Program-made: the position numbers and the translations under genes
The notes under the pieces: generated by a model
The model's database searches: none
The model's input: only the letters and a program-made list of their open reading frames with translations
Told to the model about the DNA's origin: nothing
Part shown: in pieces, positions 17,839 through 26,808 of the stretch
Position numbering within the stretch: position 1 is the first letter of the stretch
Layout of the letters: every line of letters starts with the position of its first letter
DNA from: Azospirillum sp. TSH64
GTDB taxonomy: Bacteria > Pseudomonadota > Alphaproteobacteria > Azospirillales > Azospirillaceae
Assembly (NCBI RefSeq): GCF_003116035.1
Contig: NZ_LGQW01000015.1
Coordinates: 5,592,789 to 5,656,788, forward strand
Reading direction: 5' to 3'
DNA length: 64,000 nt

Positions 17839-18761
17839 CAGCGTTCTCCTTTGCGGTACGGGATCATCAGGGCGCGCGGGTAGGAGGCCCGGCGGGCCAC
17901 CAGCACCAGCGCCAGGATGCTCAGCAAATAGGGCATCATCAGGAACAGCTGGTAGGGCAGGACGCCGCCGCTCGCCTGCTGCAACCGCAATTGCAGCGCG
18001 TCGAACACCGCGAACAGCAGGGCGCCGAGCAGAGCCTTGCCCGGCCGCCAGGAGGCGAAGACCACCAGCGCGATGCAGATCCAGCCGCGCCCGTTGACCA
18101 TGTTGAAGAAGAAGGCGTTGAAGGCCGACAGGGTCAGGAAGGCGCCGGCCAGCGCCATCAGCGCGCTGCCCGCCACCACCGCGCCGATGCGGATGGCGGT
18201 GACGTTCAGCCCCTGCGCCTCGGCGGCTGCCGGATTCTCGCCGACCATCCGCACCGCCAGCCCGACCGGCGTGCGGTAGAGCACATAGGCGACCACCGCG
18301 ACCAGCAGGAAGGCGAGGTAGGTCAGCGGCGTCTGGGCCAGGGCGCCGGGCAGGGCCAGCGGCTGGAACGGCTCGACGGTCGGCGGGGTGCTGGCCTGCG
18401 GCAGGACGAGGCGGTAGACGAAGTAGGACAGGCTGGTGCCCAGCAGGGTGACGCCGATGCCGGTCACATGCTGCGACAGGCCGAGCGGCACGGTCAGCGC
18501 CGCATGCAGCAGGCCGAGCAGCGCGCCGCAGGCCGCCGCCGCCAGCACGCCGGTCCACAGGTCTGCGCCCTGGTAGACCGCCATCCAGCCGGCCATGGCG
18601 CCCAGCGTCATGATGCCTTCGATGCCGAGATTGAGCACGCCGGCCCGCTCGCACACCAGCTCGCCCAGCGTGCCCAGCACATAGGGGGTGGCGATGCGCA
18701 GCACCGCGGTCCAGAAGGCGGCCGACAGCAGGATGTCGAGGATGGTCGACAGGAAATCCAT
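17838..18761 (-). CDS. Bmp-type nucleoside/nucleobase ABC importer, permease 2
   Basis: A 307-residue inner-membrane permease with about nine hydrophobic helices, BPD_transp_2 family (YufQ/NupQ-like). Family text includes RIATPYVLGTLGELVCERAGVLNLGIEGIM near the N-terminus and VGENPAAAEAQGLN in the middle. The CERAGVLNLGIEG segment is the hallmark of the nucleoside branch. It follows permease 1 by 6 bases and overlaps the deaminase start by one base. Partners are the ATPase at 19807 and the binding protein at 21404. Confidence 0.92.
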   Translation of the reverse strand: MDFLSTILDILLSAAFWTAVLRIATPYVLGTLGELVCERAGVLNLGIEGIMTLGAMAGWMAVYQGADLWTGVLAAAACGALLGLLHAALTVPLGLSQHVTGIGVTLLGTSLSYFVYRLVLPQASTPPTVEPFQPLALPGALAQTPLTYLAFLLVAVVAYVLYRTPVGLAVRMVGENPAAAEAQGLNVTAIRIGAVVAGSALMALAGAFLTLSAFNAFFFNMVNGRGWICIALVVFASWRPGKALLGALLFAVFDALQLRLQQASGGVLPYQLFLMMPYLLSILALVLVARRASYPRALMIPYRKGER

Positions 18762-18767
18762 AACCCC

Positions 18768-19823
18768 TTACCCCCGCCGCAGCCGGTAGCGCGCCAGCAG
18801 CCCGGCGACCAGCATGCAGAGCAGGCTGGTGGCGACCAGGACGTCGGCGATGTAGTTGGGAACCGGCATGGCCCGGCTCATGGCGTCGGCGCCGACGAAG
18901 ATGCCGGCGATGAACAGCGCGGCCCCGACCACCCCGATGGGGTGCAACTGGGCCAGCATGGCGACGACGATGCCGCTGTAGCCGAAGCCCGGCGACAGGT
19001 CGAGCGTCAGGTACCCCTTCAGCCCGCAGACCTCCGCCGCGCCGGCCAGCCCGGCGAGCCCGCCCGACAGCAGGGCGGTGCGCAGCATGACCCGCGTCAC
19101 CGGCATGCCGGCGAAGGCGGCGGCGCGCGGGTTGGCGCCGACCGCGCGGTTCTCGTAGCCCCAGATGGTGCGGGTGTCGATCAGCCACAGCAGCACCGAC
19201 AGGCCGAGCGCGATGGCGAGCCCGGCATGCAGGCGGGTGCGCGCCACCAGCTTGGGCAGCTCCGCCGCCTCGGCGACAGGGGCCGACTGCGGCCAGCCCA
19301 TGCCCATCGGGTCCTTCAGGGCGCCTTCCAGCAGCAGCGACACCAGCAGCAGGACGACGAAGTTCAGCAGCAGGGTGGTCACCACCTCGTCGACGCCGAA
19401 GCGGACCTTCAGCATGGCGGGGCCGAGCAGGGTGACGCCGCCCGCCGCCATGCCGGCGATCATCACCACGGGGATCAGCGCCCAGGCCGCCAGGTCGAGC
19501 ATGCCGCCGCCGACCACCACGGCGGCCAGCGCGCCCATGTAGAGCTGGCCCTCCGCCCCGATGTTCCACAGCTTGGCGCGGAAAGCGACCGCAGCGGCCA
19601 GCCCGGTGAGGATCAGCGGGGTGGCGCGGGTCAGCGTCTCGGTCAGGGCGAAGCGGGAGCCGACGGCGCCTTCGAACAGCAGGCCGTAGGCGCGCAGCAC
19701 CGGGGCCCCGGTCCAGGCGACCAGCAGGGCACAGAGCGCCAGCGCCGCCACGACGGCGCCAACCGGTGCCAGCAACCGCAGGGCGAGCGGGGTATCGGTG
19801 CGCGGTTCAAGCCGCATCGCCAT
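18768..19823 (-). CDS. Bmp-type nucleoside/nucleobase ABC importer, permease 1
   Basis: A 351-residue inner-membrane permease (YufP/NupP-like), longer than permease 2 as is normal for the pair. It shows a FRAKLWNIGAEGQLYMGALAA segment, the family match to the CERAGVLNLGIEG loop, and WGYENRAVGANPRAAAFAGM before the central cytoplasmic loop. The start overlaps the end of the ATPase gene by 17 bases. It should pair with permease 2 to form the channel. Confidence 0.92.
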   Translation of the reverse strand: MAMRLEPRTDTPLALRLLAPVGAVVAALALCALLVAWTGAPVLRAYGLLFEGAVGSRFALTETLTRATPLILTGLAAAVAFRAKLWNIGAEGQLYMGALAAVVVGGGMLDLAAWALIPVVMIAGMAAGGVTLLGPAMLKVRFGVDEVVTTLLLNFVVLLLVSLLLEGALKDPMGMGWPQSAPVAEAAELPKLVARTRLHAGLAIALGLSVLLWLIDTRTIWGYENRAVGANPRAAAFAGMPVTRVMLRTALLSGGLAGLAGAAEVCGLKGYLTLDLSPGFGYSGIVVAMLAQLHPIGVVGAALFIAGIFVGADAMSRAMPVPNYIADVLVATSLLCMLVAGLLARYRLRRG

Positions 19824-21387
19824 GCTCCAATTGGGTCTCCGGCAGGATGTCGCGCAAAACGTCCCAATGCCCGGCCATCAGCAGGCCGAGCTGGCTGACC
19901 GACACCCGGTCATGCGGCAGCAGCGGGGTGAGGCGCCCGTGATAGGCGACGGTGACGCAGTCGGCCAGCGCCAGGATCTCGTCCAGATCCTCGGAGATCA
20001 GCAGGACGCCGGCCCCGGCGGCGCGGGCATCGAGCAACCGGCTGTGGACGTAGGACACCGCACCGATGTCGAGCCCGCGCGTCGGCTGGCTCGCCAGGAT
20101 CAGGTCCGGCCCATGGGCCAGCGTGCGGCCCAGGATCAGCTTCTGCATGTTGCCGCCCGACAGCAGCTGCGTTCGGGCGTCGGGACCGGGGCAGCGCACG
20201 TCGAACTCCTCGATCACCTCGCGGGCATAGGCCCGCGCCGCGCCCCGCCGCAGCACGCCGAAGCGCGAGAAGGATGAGTCGTGGTAGCGCTCGGCGATCA
20301 GGTTCTCCCAGACCGCCATGGCGCCGACCAGACCGGCGCTGTGCCGGTCCTCCGGGATGCGTGCGACGCCGCGCCGGACCATGTCGGCCGGATCGCCATG
20401 CTCGACCACGCTGCCCTTCAGGGACAGCCTGCCGGAGTCGGGGCGGATCAGTCCGCTGACCAGCTCCGCCAGCGCCGTCTGGCCGTTGCCGGACACTCCG
20501 GCGATGCCGACCACCTGATGACGGTGCACCGTCAGATCGACCCGATCCAGCAGCGGACGACCATGGCCGGAGGCAACCGTGACGCCCGCCAGCTCCAGCA
20601 CCGGCTCGCCGGGGCTGAGCGGGGCGGGGGCCGGCGGCTTGACGCTGCGGCCGACCATCAGCTCTGCCAGCTTCGCACGGTCGGTGGAGGCGGTGGCGTG
20701 GGTGGCGACCAGCTTGCCGGCGCGCAGAACGGCGACGGTGTCGCTGGCGGCGAAGACCTCGTTCATCTTGTGGCTGATGAAGACGACGGCGAGCCCGTCG
20801 GCGGTCAGCTTGCGCAGGGTCTCGAACAGCCCGGCCGATTCCTGCGGCGTCAGCACCGCGGTCGGCTCGTCCAGGATCAGGATGCGGGCGTCGCGGTAGA
20901 GCGCCTTCAGGATCTCCGCCCGCTGGCGCTCGCCGACCGACAGCTCGCCGACCGGCGCGTCCGGCCGCACCTCCAGCCCGAAGCGCTGGGACAGATCGAG
21001 CAGACGGCGGCGGGCAGCACCCCGGTCGGAGCGCCAGCGCCACAGCGATTCGGTGCCGACGGCGATGTTGTCCAGCACCGACAGATTGTCCGCCAGCGTG
21101 AAATGCTGGTGGACCATGCCGATGCCGGCCTCCAGCGCCGCGCGGGGGGAGCCCGGCGGCAGCGGGCGGCCGAACGCCTCGATGGTGCCCTCGTCGGCGA
21201 CGTAATGGCCGAAGAGGATGTTCATCAGGGTGGTCTTGCCGGCGCCGTTCTCGCCCAAGAGCGCCAGCACCTCGCCGGCGCGGAGCGTCAGCGAGATGTC
21301 GTCGTTGGCGAGCAGCGGGCCGAACCGCTTGGAGATGCCGGCGAGCCGGAGGACGACCTCCGGCCCACCTTTCATAGGGGATGACAT
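19807..21387 (-). CDS. Bmp-type ABC importer, tandem ATPase
   Basis: A 526-residue protein with two ABC domains in tandem, as in sugar (RbsA) and nucleoside (NupO/YufO) importers. Domain 1 has Walker A GENGAGKTT, signature LSVGERQRAEILKAL and Walker B ILILDEPTAVLT. Domain 2 has a degenerate Walker A (GVSGNGQTALAELV), signature LLSGGNMQKLILGR and Walker B-like LILASQPTRGLD. Normally only the first site hydrolyses ATP in such pairs. Start ATG 21387 is preferred for spacing, and 21375 or 21429 are possible; none has a clear ribosome site. This is the only ATPase of the Bmp class in the window. Confidence 0.93.
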   Translation of the reverse strand: MSSPMKGGPEVVLRLAGISKRFGPLLANDDISLTLRAGEVLALLGENGAGKTTLMNILFGHYVADEGTIEAFGRPLPPGSPRAALEAGIGMVHQHFTLADNLSVLDNIAVGTESLWRWRSDRGAARRRLLDLSQRFGLEVRPDAPVGELSVGERQRAEILKALYRDARILILDEPTAVLTPQESAGLFETLRKLTADGLAVVFISHKMNEVFAASDTVAVLRAGKLVATHATASTDRAKLAELMVGRSVKPPAPAPLSPGEPVLELAGVTVASGHGRPLLDRVDLTVHRHQVVGIAGVSGNGQTALAELVSGLIRPDSGRLSLKGSVVEHGDPADMVRRGVARIPEDRHSAGLVGAMAVWENLIAERYHDSSFSRFGVLRRGAARAYAREVIEEFDVRCPGPDARTQLLSGGNMQKLILGRTLAHGPDLILASQPTRGLDIGAVSYVHSRLLDARAAGAGVLLISEDLDEILALADCVTVAYHGRLTPLLPHDRVSVSQLGLLMAGHWDVLRDILPETQLEHGDAA

Positions 21388-21403
21388 CGGGATGCGCCGG
21401 GTG

Positions 21404-22462
21404 TCACATCGTCGACTTCGGCTCGGCATCGTTGACCTTCACGGTGAACTTGCCGTCGCGGATCTGCTGCTCGCGCTCCTTCACCTTCGCCTTGACGGCG
21501 TCGGGGACCTTCGCCTCGAAAGTGCCGAGCGGCGCCAGGCTGGAGCCCTTGTGCGCCATCATGCTGTAGGGGCCGTAATCCTCGGCCTTGTAGCTGCCGG
21601 CCTTCACCGCGGCGATGGCGCGCTCCACCGACGGCTCCATGTGCCAGAGCGCGCTGGCGACGACGGTGTCGGGATATTGCGGCTGGGTGTCGATGACGTT
21701 GCCGATGGCGAGCACTTTGCGCTCCTTGGCGGCATCCGACACGCCGAAGCGCTCGGCGTACATCACGTCGGCGCCGCGGTCGATCATGGCGAAGGCGGCT
21801 TCCTTGGCCTTCGGCGGGTCGAACCAGGAGCCGATGAAGCTGACCGAGAACTTGACCTGCGGGTTGACCTCCTTGGCGCCTTCCATGAAGGCGTTCATCA
21901 GGCGGTTCACCTCGGGGATCGGATAGCCGCCGACCATGCCGATGACGTTCGACTTGGTCATGCCGCCGGCGACCATGCCGGAGAGATAGGCCGGCTCCTG
22001 GATGTAGTTGTCGAAGACCGAGAAGTTCGGCTCCTGCGGCTTGAAGCTGGAGCCCATGACGAAGGCGGTCTTCGGATAGTCCTTGGCGACGGCGCGGGCG
22101 GCGCGCTCCACCCCGAACACCTCGCCGAAGACCAGCTGCTGGCCGGCTTCGGCATACTGGCGCATCACGCGCTCATAATCGGTGTTGGCGACCGACTCGG
22201 CCCAGACATACTCGATGTCGCCGCGGTCGGCGGCGGCCTTCAGCGCGACATGGATGCGGCTGACCCACTGCTGCTCGATCGGCACGGTGTAGACGCCGGC
22301 GACCTTCACCTTGCTTTGCGCAAATGCCGGCAGGGAGCCGCCGGCCGTCGCCGCGAAGGCAACCGCGGCCACACCGCACAGCACCGCACGGCGCGTCATA
22401 CCCCCGGCCGCCTTCCCAAAGACGTTCATCGCCCGATCCCCCATCCCCCGAACCGACATCAT
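21404..22462 (-). CDS. BMP-family (purine nucleoside/nucleobase) ABC substrate-binding protein
   Basis: A 352-residue periplasmic protein of the Bmp/PnrA family. The Tat-type signal TRRAVLCGVAAVAFAATAGG leads to KVKVAGVYTVPIEQQWVSRIH. Family landmarks are FGEVFGVERAARAVAKDYP, VFDNYIQEPAYLSGMVAGGMTKS and GADVMYAERFGVSDAA. BMP proteins bind nucleosides, but this subgroup with a CodA-type deaminase gene is more likely to bind a nucleobase such as cytosine, 5-methylcytosine or a purine. ATG 22462 was chosen because AGGGG lies just upstream; ATGs at 22459, 22444 and 22429 are alternatives. It is the first gene of the five-gene operon ending at 16558. Confidence 0.92.
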   Translation of the reverse strand: MMSVRGMGDRAMNVFGKAAGGMTRRAVLCGVAAVAFAATAGGSLPAFAQSKVKVAGVYTVPIEQQWVSRIHVALKAAADRGDIEYVWAESVANTDYERVMRQYAEAGQQLVFGEVFGVERAARAVAKDYPKTAFVMGSSFKPQEPNFSVFDNYIQEPAYLSGMVAGGMTKSNVIGMVGGYPIPEVNRLMNAFMEGAKEVNPQVKFSVSFIGSWFDPPKAKEAAFAMIDRGADVMYAERFGVSDAAKERKVLAIGNVIDTQPQYPDTVVASALWHMEPSVERAIAAVKAGSYKAEDYGPYSMMAHKGSSLAPLGTFEAKVPDAVKAKVKEREQQIRDGKFTVKVNDAEPKSTM

Positions 22463-22481
22463 AAGTCCCCTTCGTCGCTGA

Positions 22482-22509
22482 GTATCGTTGGTCGCGTATC
22501 GTTGGCCGC
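22482..22509. repeat. 14-base tandem direct repeat in the importer leader
   Basis: GTATCGTTGGTCGC (22482-22495) is repeated at once as GTATCGTTGGCCGC (22496-22509), 13 of 14 identical. It lies 20-47 bases before the binding-protein start, in its leader or promoter. A stem GCCGCCG/CGGCGGC with loop TTAC (22505-22522) overlaps the second copy. It may be a regulator-binding site. Confidence 0.6.
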
Positions 22510-22716
22510 CGTTACCGGCGGCAGTATGGCCGAGCCGCCAAGCTCATGAATACTCGGGAATGTGCCCGTAAATCCATGGACCCGTGCGGCCGCCATTTCG
22601 AATGCAACGGAAATGCCATCGGCCGGGAGCGCCGCCCATCTCGCAGGCAGATGCCTCCGGCTGGTCAGAATGCTGGCATGTGATTGAATAAAGGGCAAAT
22701 CTTCCTGACGATCCGG

Positions 22717-22896
22717 TCAGGATCGCGGCGCGTCGTCCTGCCGTGCGCCCTCGCGCTTGCGGGCGTCGCCGCGGCAGCGGTCGGAGCAGTATTTCACCTC
22801 GTCCCACACCCGCTCCCATTTCTTCCGCCAAGTGAAAGGACGGTTGCAGACCGGGCAGGTCTTGGTCGGCAAATCGGCCTTCTTCACGCCCTTCAT
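22717..22896 (-). CDS. DUF2256 small zinc-ribbon-like protein
   Basis: A 59-residue basic protein with four cysteines in two pairs: TKTCPVCNRPFTWRKKWERVW and VKYCSDRCRGD. This is the full DUF2256 pattern (CPVCxRPFxWRKKW...CSxxCR), probably binding one zinc. No function is known. The start ATG overlaps the stop of the iclR-type gene by the ATGA arrangement, implying coupled translation. DUF2256 genes are often beside cryptochrome/photolyase-related genes in other bacteria, but none is visible here. Confidence 0.85.
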   Translation of the reverse strand: MKGVKKADLPTKTCPVCNRPFTWRKKWERVWDEVKYCSDRCRGDARKREGARQDDAPRS

Positions 22897-23780
22897 GCCG
22901 GGCCGCCGCCCAGGATCGCGGCGGGACGGCGCAGGACGGGGTCGAAGGGGTTCAACTGGCGGCTGATCGCAGCGGATTCGCGTTTCAGGATGTCGACCAC
23001 CACCGGCAGCCGTTCCTCGTTCAGACGCTCGCTGATCGTGCCGACGCTGAGCGCCGCCACGGCGTAGCCGTCGCGGTCCAGCACCGGAACCGCCACGCCC
23101 GACATGCCGGGGAGCAGGCCGGTGGACCGGCTGGCATAACCGAGATCGCGCACCCGCGCGATTTCCGTGCGCAGATAGACCTCGTCGATGATGCCGACGC
23201 CCTGCATGCGCGGCAGGTTGAAGCGGATGACCTCCTCCCGCTCCTCCGCATGCAGGAACGCCATGATGGCGAGGCTGCCCTGACCGACGCCCAGCGTCAC
23301 CCGGCCGCCGATGTCGCCGGTGAAGGAGCGGATGGGGAAGGGCCCCTCGCTGCGGTCCAGGCACACCGCATCGAAGCCGCTGCGCACCAGCAGGAAGATG
23401 GTGTCGCGCAGGGTCGCCGACAGGCGCAGCAGGATCGGCCGGCAGATGTCGCGCAGGTTGTTCGGGTTGCCGGCCTGCGCCGCCAGCCCGAACAGGTCGA
23501 TGCCCAGCCGGTAGCGCTTGGTCGCCTTGTCCGCCTCCGCCATCCCCTCTTCCACCAGGATCTTCAGCAGGCGGTGGACGGTCGGCGGGGTGAGGTCGAG
23601 CGCGCGGGAGATGTCGGTCAGCCGCGCCCCCGCCTCGTTGGAGGAGGCCAGCAGGCGCAGGATCGCCAGCCCGCGTTGCAGGCTGGACTTGCTGCCCGCC
23701 TCGTCGCTGCCGGCAGTTTCGGCGCCGGCGCTCTCGACACCCGCACTCCCTTTTGCCCTGCGGCGGAGGTCGGCGGTCAT
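22893..23780 (-). CDS. IclR-family transcriptional regulator
   Basis: A 295-residue regulator. The N-terminal winged helix-turn-helix (LQRGLAILRLLASSNEAGARLTDISRAL..TVHRLLKIL) is followed by the IclR effector domain (GIDLFGLAAQAGNPNNLRDICRPIL; PGMSGVAVPVLDRDGYAVAALSVGTI). Start ATG 23780 has GGAG 7 bases upstream; a further in-frame ATG at 23822 would cover the palindrome at 23826. It is divergent from the ABC importer/dehydrogenase operon (23970-30696), so it probably controls that operon in response to its substrate. Confidence 0.9.
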   Translation of the reverse strand: MTADLRRRAKGSAGVESAGAETAGSDEAGSKSSLQRGLAILRLLASSNEAGARLTDISRALDLTPPTVHRLLKILVEEGMAEADKATKRYRLGIDLFGLAAQAGNPNNLRDICRPILLRLSATLRDTIFLLVRSGFDAVCLDRSEGPFPIRSFTGDIGGRVTLGVGQGSLAIMAFLHAEEREEVIRFNLPRMQGVGIIDEVYLRTEIARVRDLGYASRSTGLLPGMSGVAVPVLDRDGYAVAALSVGTISERLNEERLPVVVDILKRESAAISRQLNPFDPVLRRPAAILGGGPA

Positions 23781-23825
23781 GTTTGGCTCCGTTCTGAAAA
23801 TCGGTGATGTTGGCCGCCCCATCTA

Positions 23826-23840
23826 TTCCGTATATCGGAA
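23826..23840. promoter_or_regulatory. Candidate IclR operator
   Basis: TTCCG-TATAT-CGGAA is a 15-base inverted repeat in the 189-base gap between the iclR-type gene and the divergent importer operon. Its size and spacing are typical of IclR-family sites. It is the only clear palindrome in the gap, so it could serve both promoters. Confidence 0.55.
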
Positions 23841-23969
23841 GCTTTTGCAAAATCTTTTCTGTTGGTGGAAAAAGCGGATTGACGCGACAGGGGGTGCGGC
23901 GGAACCATTCAGGCAACAGGTGAGGCCCGGAGACCGAGGCCAATTGTCGCAAGAGGGAGAATTCCCCCC

Positions 23970-25064
23970 GTGTCGTTCCTCGAATTGAAAAACATCACCA
24001 AGCGTTACGGCCCGCTGACCGCGGTCGGCGACGTGTCGCTGTCGGTGGAGAAGGGCGAATTCGTCTCGCTGCTCGGGCCTTCGGGCTGCGGCAAGACCAC
24101 GACCCTTCAGATGATCGCCGGTTTCGTCGAACCGTCGGCCGGCACCATCCGGCTGGACGGGCGCGACATCACGCGGGCCAAGGCGAACAGCCGCGGGCTG
24201 GGCATCGTGTTCCAGAGCTACGCGCTGTTCCCGCACATGACCGTGTTCGACAATGTCAGCTTCGGCCTGGAGATGCAGCGCGTGCCCAAGGGCGAGCGCA
24301 AGCCGCGGGTGGAAGAGGCGCTGTCGCTGGTCCACCTCTCCCCCTACGCCAAGCGTTACCCGCGCGAGCTGTCGGGCGGCCAGCGGCAGCGCGTGGCGCT
24401 GGCCCGCGCGCTCGTCATCCGTCCGCCGGTCCTGCTGCTGGACGAGCCGCTGTCGAACCTGGACGCCAAGCTGCGCGAGGCGATGCAGTTCGAACTGCGC
24501 GAGATCCAGCGCAAGGTCGGCACCACCACGGTCATGGTCACCCACGACCAGGCGGAAGCCTTCTCGATCAGCGACCGCGTCGTGGTGATGGAGGCCGGGC
24601 GCATCACCCAGATCGACCAGCCCTACCGCATCTACGAGCATCCGGAGACGGAATTCATCTCCCGTTTCGTCGGCAAAACCAACCTGTTGCCGGGCAAGGT
24701 CGTCACCGCGACCGGCGCCGGCGCCACGGTGTCGCTGGCCGGCATCGCCGTGCCGGTGGAAACCCCCGGCCTGTCGGTGGGCGAGACGGTGACGCTGTGC
24801 ATCCGTCCGGAAAAGCTGCATCTGGCAGCACCGGCGGGCGGGCTGCTGACCGGCCGCGTCGCCGACCGTTTCTTCCTGGGCAGCCAGTGGCTCTATCACA
24901 TCGACGGGCCGCTCGGCACGCTGATGGTGGTGACGCCGAACGATGGCTCCACCCCGGCGGAGCAGGGCGCCCCGGTCGGGCTGGAATGGTCGCCGTCGGT
25001 CGTCCGCGTCCATCGCGGCGCCATGGCGGAGGCGCCGGATGTTGCCCTTGAGGTGACGGGATGA
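23970..25064 (+). CDS. Polyamine-type ABC importer ATPase (PotA-like)
   Basis: A 364-residue ABC ATPase. Walker A GPSGCGKTTT (about 34-43), signature LSGGQRQRVALARAL (about 133), Walker B LLLDEPLSNLDAKLRE and the switch histidine in VMVTHDQAEA are present. A C-terminal TOBE-like domain (about 240-355) is present, as in PotA/CysA-class importers. The start is GTG with GAGGGAGA upstream. It is first in an operon of seven closely packed genes with permeases, a binding protein and a three-subunit dehydrogenase; the stop overlaps the next start (ATGA). Confidence 0.93.
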   Translation: MSFLELKNITKRYGPLTAVGDVSLSVEKGEFVSLLGPSGCGKTTTLQMIAGFVEPSAGTIRLDGRDITRAKANSRGLGIVFQSYALFPHMTVFDNVSFGLEMQRVPKGERKPRVEEALSLVHLSPYAKRYPRELSGGQRQRVALARALVIRPPVLLLDEPLSNLDAKLREAMQFELREIQRKVGTTTVMVTHDQAEAFSISDRVVVMEAGRITQIDQPYRIYEHPETEFISRFVGKTNLLPGKVVTATGAGATVSLAGIAVPVETPGLSVGETVTLCIRPEKLHLAAPAGGLLTGRVADRFFLGSQWLYHIDGPLGTLMVVTPNDGSTPAEQGAPVGLEWSPSVVRVHRGAMAEAPDVALEVTG

Positions 25065-25966
25065 GCGCAACCCTTCCCGATGCCGCCCCGGCCTCGCCGG
25101 GTGAGGAGACGCCGGAACGCCGGTTCCCGACCGCCCCGCTGTTCCTGTCGGGCCCGGCGGCGCTGCTGTTCGCAGCACTGGTGCTGACCCCGCTGTTCCT
25201 GACGGCGCTGCTGTCCTTCAACCAGTTCGACTATGCGACCGGGCGCACCGGCGGCTTCACGCTGGAGCATTATCTGGCGGTGGTGACCGACGAGTATTAC
25301 CTGGAAATCTTCCTGCGCACCTTCCGGATCTCGGCGCTGGCGACCGCCATCTGCGTGGTGATCGGCGTGCCGGAAGCCTACATCCTCAGCCGGATGAGCA
25401 ATCCCTGGCGCTCCATCTTCCTGCTGGTGATCCTGGCGCCGCTGCTGGTGTCGGTCGTCGTCCGCGCCTTCGGCTGGAGCATGCTGCTGGGGCCGGAGGG
25501 GCCGGTCAACGGGGCGCTGATCGCGCTCGGCATCGGCCGGATGAAGCTGCTCTACAGCGAGGGCACGGTGGTGGTGGCCCTGGTCCACGTCATGCTGCCC
25601 TTCATGGTCATCCCGGTCTGGACCTCCTTGCAGAAACTGGACCCGGCGGTGGAGCAGGCGGCGCTGTCCTTCGGCGCCTCGCGCGCCACGGCCATTGTCC
25701 GCGTGGTGGCGCCGCAGGTCCTGCCTGGCATCCTGTCTGGAAGCCTGATCGTCTTCGGCCTCAGCGCCAGCGCCTTCGCCATCCCAGGGTTGCTCGGCGG
25801 ACGGCGGCTGAAGATGGTCGCGACCGTGGTCTACGACCAGTATCTCAGCGACCTCAACTGGCCGATGGGGGCGGCGGTCGCCGTCATCCTGCTCGCCGCC
25901 AACCTGATCATCATGCTGACCTACCACCGCATGGTGGAAGGCCACTACCGCCGCCGGCTGGGGTGA
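25061..25966 (+). CDS. Polyamine-type ABC importer permease (PotB-like)
   Basis: A 301-residue permease with about six helices after a 35-residue cytoplasmic N-terminus. The EAA loop that contacts the ATPase is EQAALSFGASRATAIVRVVAP (about 204-224). GFTLEHYLAVVTDEYY before helix 2 is typical of PotB/opine-type permeases. It overlaps the ATPase stop by 4 bases and is followed by permease 2 after 7 bases. Confidence 0.92.
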   Translation: MSATLPDAAPASPGEETPERRFPTAPLFLSGPAALLFAALVLTPLFLTALLSFNQFDYATGRTGGFTLEHYLAVVTDEYYLEIFLRTFRISALATAICVVIGVPEAYILSRMSNPWRSIFLLVILAPLLVSVVVRAFGWSMLLGPEGPVNGALIALGIGRMKLLYSEGTVVVALVHVMLPFMVIPVWTSLQKLDPAVEQAALSFGASRATAIVRVVAPQVLPGILSGSLIVFGLSASAFAIPGLLGGRRLKMVATVVYDQYLSDLNWPMGAAVAVILLAANLIIMLTYHRMVEGHYRRRLG

Positions 25967-25973
25967 GGACGCC

Positions 25974-26768
25974 ATGACCCGCAACGGACCCGCCGCCCTG
26001 TTCTTTCACACTCTCGTCGTCATCTTCATGCTGGCGCCGCTGGTGATCGTCTGCCTCGTCGCCTTCACGCCGGAAAACACCCTGTCGCTGCCGACCAGGG
26101 GCTTTTCGCTGCGCTGGTTCGAGGCGGTGTTCCACCATCCGGACTTCGTCCAGTCTTTCTGGAACAGCCTGTGGCTCGCCGTGCTGTCGGCGACGCTGGC
26201 GGTGGCGCTGGCGGTGCCGGCCTCGCTCGCCATCACGCGCTGGGAGTTCCCCGGCCGCGGCTTCCTCAATGCGCTGTTCCTGTCGCCGCTGATCATCCCG
26301 CATCTGGTGCTGGGCGTCGCCATGCTGCGGCTGTTCGCCGTCGTCGGCGCCGCGGGCAGCTTCGGCTGGCTGGTGGCGGCGCATATGGTGATCGTCACCC
26401 CCTATGTGATGCGCCTGCTGATCGCCGCCATCTCCGGCTTCGACCGTAGCGTGGAACAGGCCGCCTTCTCGCTCGGCGCCAGCGAGGCCACCGTGTTCCG
26501 CCGCGTCACTCTGCCGATGATCCTGCCCGGCGTCACCGGCGGCTGGCTGATCGCCTTCATCAACAGCTTCGACGAGCTGACCATGTCCATCTTCATCACC
26601 TCGCCGTCCACGGTGACGCTGCCGGTGCGGATGTACATGTACGCCACCGAATCCATCGACCCGATGATGGCGGCGGTTTCGGCGCTGATCATCGGCATCA
26701 CCGCGGTCGCCGTGCTTCTGCTCGACCGTGTCTATGGGTTGGACCGCATCCTGGTCGGCCAGCACTGA
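25974..26768 (+). CDS. Polyamine-type ABC importer permease (PotC-like)
   Basis: A 264-residue permease with six predicted helices. The EAA loop is EQAAFSLGASEATVFRRVTLP (about 161-181). GFSLRWFEAVFHHPDFVQSFWNSL and NALFLSPLIIPHLVLGVAMLRL are family landmarks of PotC-type subunits. It pairs with the preceding permease. Confidence 0.92.
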   Translation: MTRNGPAALFFHTLVVIFMLAPLVIVCLVAFTPENTLSLPTRGFSLRWFEAVFHHPDFVQSFWNSLWLAVLSATLAVALAVPASLAITRWEFPGRGFLNALFLSPLIIPHLVLGVAMLRLFAVVGAAGSFGWLVAAHMVIVTPYVMRLLIAAISGFDRSVEQAAFSLGASEATVFRRVTLPMILPGVTGGWLIAFINSFDELTMSIFITSPSTVTLPVRMYMYATESIDPMMAAVSALIIGITAVAVLLLDRVYGLDRILVGQH

Positions 26769-26808
26769 GCGTCCGCTCCGGCCGTCCTCTCCTCGGAGAC
26801 CAGTCATC

